DNA from: Burkholderiaceae bacterium
Lineage (GTDB): Bacteria > Pseudomonadota > Gammaproteobacteria > Burkholderiales > Burkholderiaceae_C
Assembly: GCA_024235855.1 (NCBI GenBank)
Contig: JACKLN010000012.1
Location: forward strand, 81,633 to 145,632
Reading direction: 5' to 3'
Length of the DNA stretch: 64,000 nt
Position 1 is the stretch's first letter. Each line of letters opens with the position of its first letter. Below, piece after piece: positions 54,160-62,229 of this stretch. The translations under genes and the position numbers were made by a program. The notes below the pieces were generated by a model that saw nothing but the letters and a program-made list of their open reading frames with translations, had not been told where the DNA came from and ran no database searches.

Positions 54160-55494
54160 TCAGGCCTGCCCGGCACGGCCGATGCCGTGGTACTCGATGC
54201 CCAGCGTCTTCATCAGCTGCGGCTCCCAGATGTTGCGGCCGTCGAAGACCACCGGCTGCTTCAGCGCGGTCTTGATGCGGTCGAAGTCCGGCGTGCGGAA
54301 CTCCTTCCACTCCGTGACGACCAGCAATGCGTCGGCCCCGTCGAGCGTGGCGTCGGCGCTGTCGGCGTAGGTGATGCCCGACAGGCCTTCCATCACCCGT
54401 TTCGCCTCGGTCATCGCCACCGGGTCGTAGGCACTCAGCGTGGCGCCGCGCGCCAGCAGCGCGTCCACGATCACGCGGCTGGGCGCCTCGCGCATGTCGT
54501 CGGTGTTGGGCTTGAACGCCAGGCCCCAGACGGCGAAGCGACGGCCTGTGAGATCGTCGCCGAAGCGCTTCACCACCTTGTCCACCAGCACCATCTTCTG
54601 GCGGTCGTTGGCCGCCTCCACCGCCTGCAGCACCTGCAGGTCCATCGCGTTCTCGTGGCCGATATGGATCAACGCCTTCACGTCCTTCGGGAAGCAGCTG
54701 CCGCCATAGCCGGTGCCGGCGTACAGGAAGTGCGTGCCGATGCGCGGGTCGCTGCCGATGCCCTTGCGCACCTGCTCGATGTCCGCGCCCACGCGCTCGG
54801 CCAGCAGCGCCAGCTCGTTCATGAAGCTGATGCGCGTGGCCAGCATGGCGTTGGCCGCGTACTTGGTGAACTCGGCGCTGCGCACGTCCATCACCATCAG
54901 CCGGTCGTGGTTGCGCATGAAGGGCTGGTAGAGCGCGCGCATCAGCAGGATGGCACGCTCGTCGTCGGCGCCGACGACGATGCGGTCCGGGCGCATGCAG
55001 TCCTCCACCGCGGCGCCCTCCTTCAGGAACTCCGGGTTGGAGACCACCGCGAAGCCGGTGTCCTGCAGCCCGCGCTTGAGCAGTTCCTCGGCCACCGCGG
55101 CCTTCACGCGGTCGGCCGTGCCCACCGGCACCGTGCTCTTGTCGACGATGACCTTGTAGTCGGTCATGTGGCGGCCGATGCTGCGTGCGGCGGCCAGCAC
55201 GTACTGCATGTCGGCCGAGCCGTCCTCGTCCGGCGGCGTGCCCACGCCGATGAACTGCAGCGTGCCATGGGCCACGGCGGCTTCAACGTCGGTGGTGAAC
55301 TGCAGGCGGCCGGCAGCGCGGTTGCGCTGCACGATCGCGTCCAGCCCGGGCTCGTGGATGGGGATGCCCCCGTCGTTGAGGATCTGGATCTTGCGCGCGT
55401 CCACGTCCAGACAGACGACATGGTTGCCCATTTCCGAGAGGCAGGCGCCGGTGACCAGGCCGACGTAGCCGGTGCCGATGACGGTGACTTTCAT
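54160..55494 (-). CDS. ugd: UDP-glucose 6-dehydrogenase
   Basis: The 444-residue enzyme has KVTVIGTGYVGLVTGACLSEMGNHVVCLDVD (NAD binding), NPEFLKEGAAVEDCMRPDRIVVG, the catalytic Cys in GYGGSCFPKDVKAL and the UDP-binding C-terminal WGLAFKPNTDDMREAPS. It makes UDP-glucuronate, feeding an acidic EPS. It is on the opposite strand to its neighbours. The upstream gap (55495-55676) contains two palindromes. Confidence 0.96.
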   Translation of the reverse strand: MKVTVIGTGYVGLVTGACLSEMGNHVVCLDVDARKIQILNDGGIPIHEPGLDAIVQRNRAAGRLQFTTDVEAAVAHGTLQFIGVGTPPDEDGSADMQYVLAAARSIGRHMTDYKVIVDKSTVPVGTADRVKAAVAEELLKRGLQDTGFAVVSNPEFLKEGAAVEDCMRPDRIVVGADDERAILLMRALYQPFMRNHDRLMVMDVRSAEFTKYAANAMLATRISFMNELALLAERVGADIEQVRKGIGSDPRIGTHFLYAGTGYGGSCFPKDVKALIHIGHENAMDLQVLQAVEAANDRQKMVLVDKVVKRFGDDLTGRRFAVWGLAFKPNTDDMREAPSRVIVDALLARGATLSAYDPVAMTEAKRVMEGLSGITYADSADATLDGADALLVVTEWKEFRTPDFDRIKTALKQPVVFDGRNIWEPQLMKTLGIEYHGIGRAGQA

Positions 55495-55575
55495 GGGAAG
55501 GGATTATCCGGCCCCGCGCGGGGTCACCCGAACCGCTGGGCGCCCGGCACGTTGGGCGGTCCCGTGCGACTTGCA

Positions 55576-55623
55576 CGGTCCGGACCGATTGCCCGTGGTC
55601 GCGCCTCCCCGGGTCCGGACCCG
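55576..55623. promoter_or_regulatory. Two GGTCCGGACC palindromes 35 bp apart
   Basis: CGGTCCGGACCG (55576-55587) and CGGGTCCGGACCCG (55610-55623) are perfect palindromes sharing the core GGTCCGGACC, with centres 35 bp apart. They lie between divergent ugd and the small lipoprotein gene. A dimeric regulator of the EPS genes could bind both; unknown which. Confidence 0.45.
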
Positions 55624-55676
55624 ACGTCGGCCGAGTCACCGTGCAGAAGCGCTCGCCAGGCGGGAAAATCCGCCCG

Positions 55677-55949
55677 ATGCACCCCTTCCCTGCCCCGCCT
55701 TCCCTTCCGCGCCAGCTCGCCCTGGCTGTCGCCTGCGGCCTGGCCATGATCCTGGCCGCCTGCAACGCCCCGCCACGCAGCGACACTGTCGACGTGCGGT
55801 CCGGCCCGGCGCGTCACAGCGAGGCCTCCAGCGCCGCGCCCGCGCGATGCGTGCCCGAAGGAGGCAGCTGTGCCGAACCCGGCGCCAGGTGCTGTGCCGG
55901 GTCCACGTGTGCCAGCATCGGCCGGCCCGTCTGCATCCTCGACTACTGA
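55677..55949 (+). CDS. Small Cys-rich lipoprotein with knottin-like C-terminus
   Basis: ATG 55677 starts a 90-residue product with a lipoprotein signal (LALAVACGLAMILAAC, Cys at about 29). A short Ser/Arg/Ala linker follows, then six cysteines in ~33 residues: C-x6-C-x6-CC-x4-C-x7-C, the order of an inhibitor cystine knot. No known bacterial family is recognised. The periplasmic disulfide machinery could form it. It is followed 40 nt later by rfbB, so EPS-related function is possible. Confidence 0.65.
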   Translation: MHPFPAPPSLPRQLALAVACGLAMILAACNAPPRSDTVDVRSGPARHSEASSAAPARCVPEGGSCAEPGARCCAGSTCASIGRPVCILDY

Positions 55950-55989
55950 ACCCGATGAGCACGACACCCCACCCCGTGTCCGGCGCGGC

Positions 55990-57018
55990 ATGATCCTCGT
56001 CACCGGCGGCGCCGGATTCATCGGCAGCAACTTCGTGCTCGACTGGCTGGCGCGGCACGACGAGCCGGTGCTGAACCTCGATGCCCTGACCTATGCCGCG
56101 TCGCCCGCCAACCTGGCGGCGTTGCAGGGCGACGCCCGGCACGTCTTCGTGCACGGCGACATCCGCGACCGCGCCCTGCTCGACCCGCTGCTGGCCACGC
56201 ACCGCCCGCGCGCGGTGCTGCACCTGGCCGCGGAAAGCCACGTGGACCGCAGCATTGCCGGGCCGGCGGCATTCATCGGCAGCAACGTGCTGGGCACGGG
56301 CACGCTGCTGGAGGCGGTGACGGCCTACTGGCGCGGCCTGCCGCCGGCCGCTCGGGCGGCCTTCCGCTTCCTGCAGGTGAGCACCGACGAGGTCTATGGC
56401 GACCTGCCGCCCGACGCACCGCCCGCCACGGAGACGCAGCCCTACGCGCCCAACAGCCCCTACAGCGCCAGCAAGGCCGCGGCGGACCATCTCGTGCGCG
56501 CCTGGCACCACACCTACGGCCTGCCGGTGCTGACCACGCACAGCAGCAACAACCTGGGCCCGTACCAGTTTGCCGAGAAGCTGGTGCCGCGCGTGCTGGC
56601 CTGCGCCTGGGCCGGTGAACGCCTGCCACTCTATGGCGACGGCCTGCAGCAGCGCGACTGGCTCGATGTGGACGACCACTGTGCGGCCCTGCGCCTGGTG
56701 CTGCAAGCCGGCGTGCCGGGCCGCCGCTACAACGTGGGCAGCGGCACCAGCCGCAGCAACCTGGCGCTGGTGCAGGCCCTGTGCGCCGAACTCGACCGCC
56801 TGCGCCCGGACCCGGCGGGCCCGCATGCCCGCCTGATCCACCACGTGGCCGACCGGCCCGGGCACGACCGCCGCTACGCGCTGGACACCACCCGCATCCG
56901 GCAGGAACTCGGCTGGATGCCACAACGCAGCTTCGAGGCATCCGTGGCCCGCACGGTACGCTGGTACCTTGATCACCCCGAGCGCCTGGCCTCGGCCGTC
57001 AGTGCAGGCCCTCCATGA
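55990..57018 (+). CDS. rfbB: dTDP-glucose 4,6-dehydratase
   Basis: The 342-residue SDR enzyme starts at ATG 55990 with MILVTGGAGFIGSNFVLDWLARHDEPVLNLDALTYA. Catalytic residues are in QVSTDEVYGDL and YSASKAAADHLV; further family segments are HLAAESHVDRSI and SNNLGPYQFAEKLVPRV. It forms dTDP-4-keto-6-deoxyglucose, the precursor of dTDP-rhamnose. A clear Shine-Dalgarno is absent. Coupled to rfbD by ATGA. Confidence 0.95.
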   Translation: MILVTGGAGFIGSNFVLDWLARHDEPVLNLDALTYAASPANLAALQGDARHVFVHGDIRDRALLDPLLATHRPRAVLHLAAESHVDRSIAGPAAFIGSNVLGTGTLLEAVTAYWRGLPPAARAAFRFLQVSTDEVYGDLPPDAPPATETQPYAPNSPYSASKAAADHLVRAWHHTYGLPVLTTHSSNNLGPYQFAEKLVPRVLACAWAGERLPLYGDGLQQRDWLDVDDHCAALRLVLQAGVPGRRYNVGSGTSRSNLALVQALCAELDRLRPDPAGPHARLIHHVADRPGHDRRYALDTTRIRQELGWMPQRSFEASVARTVRWYLDHPERLASAVSAGPP

Positions 57019-57917
57019 CCCGCATCCTGCTGATCGGTGGTCAGGGGCAGGTGGGCTGGGCCTTGCAGCGGGCGCTGGCACCGCTGGGCGACGTGACCGC
57101 GCCACCGCGCCTGGGCGCGCCCGGGCTGGCGCTGGACCTGCTGCAGCCGGCCACGCTGGACGAGGCGATGCAACGCCTGCAGCCGGACGTGATCGTCAAT
57201 GCCAGCGCTTGGAACGCCGTGGATGCGGCAGAAAGCGACCCCGCGCCGGCCTTTGCGCTGAACGCCGATGCGCCCGCCCGGCTGGCGCAGGCCGCCGCTG
57301 AGCGCAACGCCTTGCTGGTGCACTTCAGCACCGACCAGGTGCTGCCCGGCCTGGGCGACCAGCCGCAGGACGAAGACACGCCGCCGGCACCGCTGAACGC
57401 CTACGGCCGCAGCAAGCTGGCCGGCGAACGGGCCATCCAGGCCAGCGGCTGCCGCCACCTGATCCTGCGCACGACCTGGGTGCACAGCCCCCGGCGCACG
57501 AACTTCCTGCGCGCCATGCTGGCGCGGGCCGCCGTGGCCGACCGGCTGCAGGTGGTGGACGACGAAGTGGGGTGCCCGACTGCGGCGGACGGTCTGGCCG
57601 ACGCCACGGCCCACGCGGTCAGGGCCGTGCGGGCGCAGCCTCGGCTGGGCGGTCTCTACCACTGCGTGGACGCCGGCGCCGTGAGCCGCTTCGACTACGT
57701 GCGGCACCTGCTGACCGAAGCCCGGCAACTGGGCATGCCGCTGCGAACAAGACCCGACGACGTGGTGCCGGTCAGCAGCGCCTACTTCGCCGCGCCGGCC
57801 GCCCGCCCGCTGAACGCCCGGCTGGACGCGCGGCGATTCGAAGCCACCTTCGGGCTGCGGATGTCGCCCTGGCAGGACGGCGTCCGCCGCACCCTGCAGG
57901 CCCTGGCCAGGTCATGA
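57015..57917 (+). CDS. rfbD: dTDP-4-dehydrorhamnose reductase
   Basis: A 300-residue protein with LLIGGQGQVGWALQRAL (NADPH loop), STDQVLPG, NAYGRSKLAGE (YxxxK) and RTTWVHSP. It performs the last step to dTDP-L-rhamnose. Starts within the rfbB stop and ends within the rfbC start (ATGA each), so the three genes are co-translated. Confidence 0.94.
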   Translation: MTRILLIGGQGQVGWALQRALAPLGDVTAPPRLGAPGLALDLLQPATLDEAMQRLQPDVIVNASAWNAVDAAESDPAPAFALNADAPARLAQAAAERNALLVHFSTDQVLPGLGDQPQDEDTPPAPLNAYGRSKLAGERAIQASGCRHLILRTTWVHSPRRTNFLRAMLARAAVADRLQVVDDEVGCPTAADGLADATAHAVRAVRAQPRLGGLYHCVDAGAVSRFDYVRHLLTEARQLGMPLRTRPDDVVPVSSAYFAAPAARPLNARLDARRFEATFGLRMSPWQDGVRRTLQALARS

Positions 57918-58480
57918 AGCTCGTGCCCACGGCCCTGCCCGGCGTCGTCGTGGTGGAACCCACGGTGCATGCAGACGACCGTGGCTGGTTCATGGAGAGC
58001 TTCAACGCGACACGTTTCGACGCGGCGCTGCAGGCCATCGGGCTGCTGCCCGCGGGCGCGTTCGTGCAGGACAACCATTCGTGCAGCCGAGCCGGCGTAC
58101 TGCGCGGGCTGCACCACCAGCTGCCGCCGCACGCCCAGGGCAAGCTGGTGCGGGTGCTGCAGGGCCGGGCCTTCGACGTGGCGGTGGACCTGCGCCGCAG
58201 CAGCCCCCGTTTCGGACACTGGGTGGGCGTGGAACTCAGCGCCGGGAACCGGCGGCAGCTGTGGATCCCGCCCGGGTTCGGGCACGGCGTGCTGGCGCTC
58301 GAGGACGGCACCGAGGTGCACTACAAGAACACCGCGGCCTACGCGCCACGGCACGAGCGGGCCATCCGGTTCGACGACCCGCAGCTCGGGATCGCCTGGC
58401 CTTTGAACGGCCGGCAGCCCACGCTGTCGGCGCGCGACGCTGCGGCCCCTGGGCTCGACGCGGCAGACGTGTTCGACTGA
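57914..58480 (+). CDS. rfbC: dTDP-4-dehydrorhamnose 3,5-epimerase
   Basis: The 188-residue cupin enzyme has PTVHADDRGWFMESFN, QDNHSCSRAGVLRGLHHQ (catalytic His region), GKLVRVLQGRAFDVAVDLRRSSP and PPGFGHGVLAL. It epimerises C3 and C5 of the 4-keto sugar. No rfbA (glucose-1-phosphate thymidylyltransferase) is in the window. The gene is convergent with the first lyase-like lipoprotein (21-bp gap with a short GGCGG/CCGCC stem). Confidence 0.94.
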   Translation: MKLVPTALPGVVVVEPTVHADDRGWFMESFNATRFDAALQAIGLLPAGAFVQDNHSCSRAGVLRGLHHQLPPHAQGKLVRVLQGRAFDVAVDLRRSSPRFGHWVGVELSAGNRRQLWIPPGFGHGVLALEDGTEVHYKNTAAYAPRHERAIRFDDPQLGIAWPLNGRQPTLSARDAAAPGLDAADVFD

Positions 58481-58501
58481 CCGGCGGTCAGCCGCCAGCC
58501 G

Positions 58502-59815
58502 TCAGCGGAAGGTCTCTGGGCGGCAGGGTGACGTGGCCGCATCGAACCGCTGCCGGCACAAGCGAAAACCCAGGTCGTCCCAGTGCACGCGCAGCGGATG
58601 CCCAGCGGCGGCGGCGTGATCGATCACGACCTTCGAGGTGTACAGCTTGGCCGGGTTCACGTGGGTGAGACCGTCGGGCGCCGGGTCGTCCGGGTGGTGC
58701 GTCCAGCCCCGGTGGTCGAACAGCACCACCCGCTGGCCATCGTCGGGCACCATGGCCATGTAGAAGCGACCCTCGCTGGCATCGCCTTCGCGAAAGTGGT
58801 ACTCGAGCGTGACCCACTCGCCCAGCGGCACCGGCACGGTGGTGTTCAGCTGCGACCAGACCGTGGTGTCCCACTTCTGCGTCGCGACATTCAGGGTCTC
58901 GGCGCGCACGCCGAAGAACAGCCGTGAGCCCGCCTGCGCCACGGGCTTGGTCACATCGACGGTGATGCGGAACGGGTAGGCCTGGCCCGTCCAGCCGGCA
59001 TCGTTCCACCACTCGGACAGGGTCAGCCAGCGGAAGGCGCGGTCCAGCGACCGCAGCTGCTCGAAGCCGTCGGCCAGCTTCATGCGCATGCGCAGCCGCA
59101 CCTCGCGGGCCCGCACGGTTTCCACCGCATAGGCGTTCAGCTGCACGCGCCCCTTGACGGCATTGCCGTCGGCGTCGCGCACGTTGGCGGCCTGCAGCAG
59201 GAATTCCAGCACGTGGTTGGCAGGGTTCGACGGCTCCACCGTAACGCGAGCCAGGCGCTCGCTGGCGTCGCCCCCCTGGTACTGCACGGACAGCCGGCCG
59301 GGGTCGACGTCGAACGGGGTGCCCGTGGCATCGGCCAGCGAACCCACCAGCGGCGACAGGCCGCTGAGCACGGCCATCTGTCCATCGCCGGTGGGCTCGA
59401 CGGAGGCCCCGGTCTCCAGACCCCAGGCCGGGTCGTTCGTCGCAAGCGTGGCCGGCAGCTCGGCGGTGGGCGGCTCGGTCAGGGGTGGTTCGGCGCCTGG
59501 TTCCGGATCAGTGGCAGGTGCGGGTGCTGTGGGTGACGGGGTCTCGACCTCCGGCGTGGATGCCCCTGCGTCGTCGGCGGCAGGTGGCGTGGCCGGCACG
59601 GCTTCCGCGCCAGACTCACCGGGCTCGTCGTTGGCCAGTTGCGCCGCGGCGGCAGGATCGAGGTCCGTCGTGTCCAGCGCCACGGCACCCGGCGTGACCG
59701 CAGCGCTGGGCGCTGGCGCGGCCGGGTCTACGCCCCCACCGCCGCCACAGGCCACCAGCCATGCCGTCAGACAGCCCAGCGCCACCCGGTGGGCGCGTTG
59801 CAGGGCAGCTGGCAT
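58502..59815 (-). CDS. EPS-locus secreted lipoprotein, lyase-like paralog 1
   Basis: Read from ATG 59815 (437 residues). The signal LGCLTAWLVAC is a lipobox with Cys ~23, followed by GGGGG and a Pro/Ala/Glu-rich linker (~30-135). The ~290-residue C-terminal domain is all-beta and carries LTLSEWWNDAGWTGQAYPFRI (~262-283), then GEWVTLEYHFREGD, RFYMAM, and DGLTHVNPAKLYTSK. The fold pattern resembles concanavalin-type polysaccharide lyases or hydrolases, but no CAZy family can be assigned by eye. Trp, Glu, Asn and His of these motifs are candidate active-site residues. It has two paralogs downstream. Confidence 0.8.
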   Translation of the reverse strand: MPAALQRAHRVALGCLTAWLVACGGGGGVDPAAPAPSAAVTPGAVALDTTDLDPAAAAQLANDEPGESGAEAVPATPPAADDAGASTPEVETPSPTAPAPATDPEPGAEPPLTEPPTAELPATLATNDPAWGLETGASVEPTGDGQMAVLSGLSPLVGSLADATGTPFDVDPGRLSVQYQGGDASERLARVTVEPSNPANHVLEFLLQAANVRDADGNAVKGRVQLNAYAVETVRAREVRLRMRMKLADGFEQLRSLDRAFRWLTLSEWWNDAGWTGQAYPFRITVDVTKPVAQAGSRLFFGVRAETLNVATQKWDTTVWSQLNTTVPVPLGEWVTLEYHFREGDASEGRFYMAMVPDDGQRVVLFDHRGWTHHPDDPAPDGLTHVNPAKLYTSKVVIDHAAAAGHPLRVHWDDLGFRLCRQRFDAATSPCRPETFR

Positions 59816-59904
59816 GATCGATCGTCCGTCGGCAGGCATCCGGTTCCTATCGGCGACCATGCGGCCAACCTGAGCGGCTTTACGGTGAACGCTGCACCGC
59901 GGCG

Positions 59905-60999
59905 TCAGGACCCGAAACTCGCGGGCGCGCACGGGGAGCTCTCCTCGGGCTGCCGGTCACGGCACAGCCTGAAGGCCAGGTCGTCCCAGTAGACCGAGAG
60001 CGTCCCGCCGGCGTTGCGCACGTGGTCGATCACCTGCTTGGAGGTGTAGAGCTTCAGCGGGTTGACATGCGTGAGGCCGTCCGGCGCCGGATCGTCGGGG
60101 TGGTGCGTCCAGCTGCGCACGTCGAACAGCACGGTGCGCGCGCCGCCATCCGGGGTCATGGCCATGTAGAAGCGACCCGTGCTCGCGTTGCCTTCCAGGT
60201 AGGCGTACTCCAGCGTCACCCAGCGGCCGGTGGGCACCTGCACGCTGCGGTTGGTGATTTGCCAGACGGTGCGTTTCCAGTTCTGCGTCACCGGGTCCAG
60301 CGTCTGCGCAGAGGCCCTGAAGTTCAACGGCGAACCTTTGCGGCTGCTGACCTTCACGATGTCGATCGACACGCGGAACGGATAGGCCTGCCCGGTCCAG
60401 CCCGCGTCGTTCCACCATTCCGACAGCGTGAGCCAGTCGAACGTGGCGCGCATCTGGCGCAGGAGATCAATGTCGCTGGCCAGGAACATGCGCGAGCTGA
60501 AGCGCAGTTCCCTCGCCGTGGTGGGCTCGACGTTGTAGGCATTCAACTGCACACGGCCCTTGACGGGCAGGCCGCTGCTGTCGCTGACGTTCGCTTCGCG
60601 CAACCGAAACTGCAGCACCCGATTGCCCGGATCGGAGGGATCGGCGACCACCTCGGCGATGCGCTGATCGGCATTGCCGCCCTGGTACTGCACCGACAAG
60701 GCACCTGGGTAGCTCGAAGCCGTGTCGTTGGCGACGTCCCCGCCTTGCAGCACCGCGGACTGACCATCGGCCGACGGCGCCAGATACTCACCCGCATCGA
60801 ACTGCATCAGCCAGGGCGGCGAGGGCTCCACCGCCAGGACGGTGCGGCGGGCGGTATCCGTGCTGGCTGGCAGCGCTGCGGACCGTTCGGGATCGCCACC
60901 ACCACAGGCGGTGAGCAGTGACAACAGAAGCGGGGTCAAGGCATGCAGGCGCACCCGGGCAAAGTTCGCCAGCGGGCTTTCGGGGGTCGATCGGCACAT
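59905..60999 (-). CDS. EPS-locus secreted lipoprotein, lyase-like paralog 2
   Basis: ATG 60999 (364 residues) was chosen; GTG 60954 would give a tighter signal peptide. The lipobox is LTPLLLSLLTAC followed by GGGD. The domain shares LTLSEWWNDAGWTGQAYPFRV, GRWVTLEYAYLEGNAS, RFYMAM and LTHVNPLKLYTSKQVIDHV with paralog 1 and is without the long linker. Inferred to be anchored in the outer membrane and to act on the EPS made here. Confidence 0.8.
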   Translation of the reverse strand: MCRSTPESPLANFARVRLHALTPLLLSLLTACGGGDPERSAALPASTDTARRTVLAVEPSPPWLMQFDAGEYLAPSADGQSAVLQGGDVANDTASSYPGALSVQYQGGNADQRIAEVVADPSDPGNRVLQFRLREANVSDSSGLPVKGRVQLNAYNVEPTTARELRFSSRMFLASDIDLLRQMRATFDWLTLSEWWNDAGWTGQAYPFRVSIDIVKVSSRKGSPLNFRASAQTLDPVTQNWKRTVWQITNRSVQVPTGRWVTLEYAYLEGNASTGRFYMAMTPDGGARTVLFDVRSWTHHPDDPAPDGLTHVNPLKLYTSKQVIDHVRNAGGTLSVYWDDLAFRLCRDRQPEESSPCAPASFGS

Positions 61000-61197
61000 G
61001 GAACGCGGGACACACAAGTAAGGAAGTGCCCACGTTTTCGGACTGCACTGGCCGCGCGTGAGCGGCGTTACCGGCCGAAACGTAACCGCCGGGTCACCGT
61101 CCGAGGGCCGCTGCCCGAATCGCCTGATGGTCCTGCCGAGGATCGATCGCCCCGGCGACGGCCAGGCACCCGCCTTGCCGATGGCGGCGCGACGGCG

Positions 61198-62229
61198 TCA
61201 GCGCAGACCGATGGCTTGCTCGCAGGGCGACGGAGGTGCGGCCGGCACCGCGCAAGCGAGGATGTCAAGGTCCGCCCACTGCACGGCCAGCCGCGGTGCG
61301 GTGCGGCGCACGGCCTCCAGCAAGGCCTGCGAGGTGTAGAGCTTCAGCGGGTTGAAGTGGCGCAGGCCGTCCACCACCGTCGTCAGCGGGTGCCGCGTGG
61401 CGTCGTGCACATCGAGCAAGACACGGCGCTGACCGCCGTCGGGTGTCACGGCCAGCACGAACCGGCCCTGCGCCGCATCGCCGTCGCGGTACCAGGTCTC
61501 GACCGTCATCCATTGGCGCACCGGCAGCGACCAGTCGCCTGCCGCCGCGGCCCACACCATCTCCGACCAGCGCGCACCGCCGGCGCGCTTGGCCGTGGCG
61601 CGGGCGTGCAGGTACAGACCGGCCCGCCCACCGACGCCCCGGTTCGCCAGGTCCACCGTGATGCGGAAGGCATGCGGCTCGCCCGTCCAGCCGGCGTTGT
61701 TCCACCACTCCGACAGGGTCAGCCAGTCGAAGGCTTGCGGCAGCGCCGCCAGGGCCTCGAAACCGTCGTCCAGCCGCATGCGCACCGACTGGTAGACCTC
61801 GGCCACGCCGTCGTTGCCGTACACGTTCATCTGCACGCGGGCCTTGCGTGCCGGCCGCGGCGCCCGCGCCAGGTCACGCTCTGGGCCGAGGCTGACGTTG
61901 GGCTCCACCACCTCGAACTCCAGCACGTACCGTCCGGGCTGCTGCGGGTCAGGCACAACACGGGCTCGGCGCTGGTGGACGTCACCGCCCTCGAACTGCA
62001 GCGTCGGCGGCCCCAGCCGCAGGCGTGTGCCCGGGTCGACGGTGTCCGCCCAGGGGCGCCCGTTGCGCACCAGGCGGGCAGCCTGCGTTGGCGGGTCTTC
62101 CACCACGGTCAGGTCGGCATTGATGGGCACCTGGAGCCGCAGGGCCTGCGCCATCGCCGCCGAGCTCCACGGCCCGCACAAGGCTGCCGTGAGTGCATGC
62201 AGCACCAGACGAAGGCGCGCAGTGCTCAC
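61198..62229 (-). CDS. EPS-locus secreted protein, lyase-like paralog 3
   Basis: GTG 62229 overlaps the glycosyltransferase stop (GTGA). The 343-residue product has a cleavable Sec signal (LRLVLHALTAALCGPWSSAAMA) but no lipobox, so it is soluble. The domain is more divergent: LTLSEWWNNAGWTGEPHAFRI, VETWYRDGDAAQGRF, LRHFNPLKLYTS. Coupling with glycosyltransferases ties the family to polysaccharide synthesis or processing. Confidence 0.8.
   Translation of the reverse strand: MSTARLRLVLHALTAALCGPWSSAAMAQALRLQVPINADLTVVEDPPTQAARLVRNGRPWADTVDPGTRLRLGPPTLQFEGGDVHQRRARVVPDPQQPGRYVLEFEVVEPNVSLGPERDLARAPRPARKARVQMNVYGNDGVAEVYQSVRMRLDDGFEALAALPQAFDWLTLSEWWNNAGWTGEPHAFRITVDLANRGVGGRAGLYLHARATAKRAGGARWSEMVWAAAAGDWSLPVRQWMTVETWYRDGDAAQGRFVLAVTPDGGQRRVLLDVHDATRHPLTTVVDGLRHFNPLKLYTSQALLEAVRRTAPRLAVQWADLDILACAVPAAPPSPCEQAIGLR

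Noticed and set aside
55955..55993. 12-codon leader frame ending ATGA on the rfbB start
   Set aside because: No ribosome-binding site, too short for composition evidence; chance overlap cannot be excluded.
58483..58496. GGCGG/CCGCC stem between rfbC and the first lyase-like gene
   Set aside because: Five-bp stem and no T-run; weak as a bidirectional terminator.
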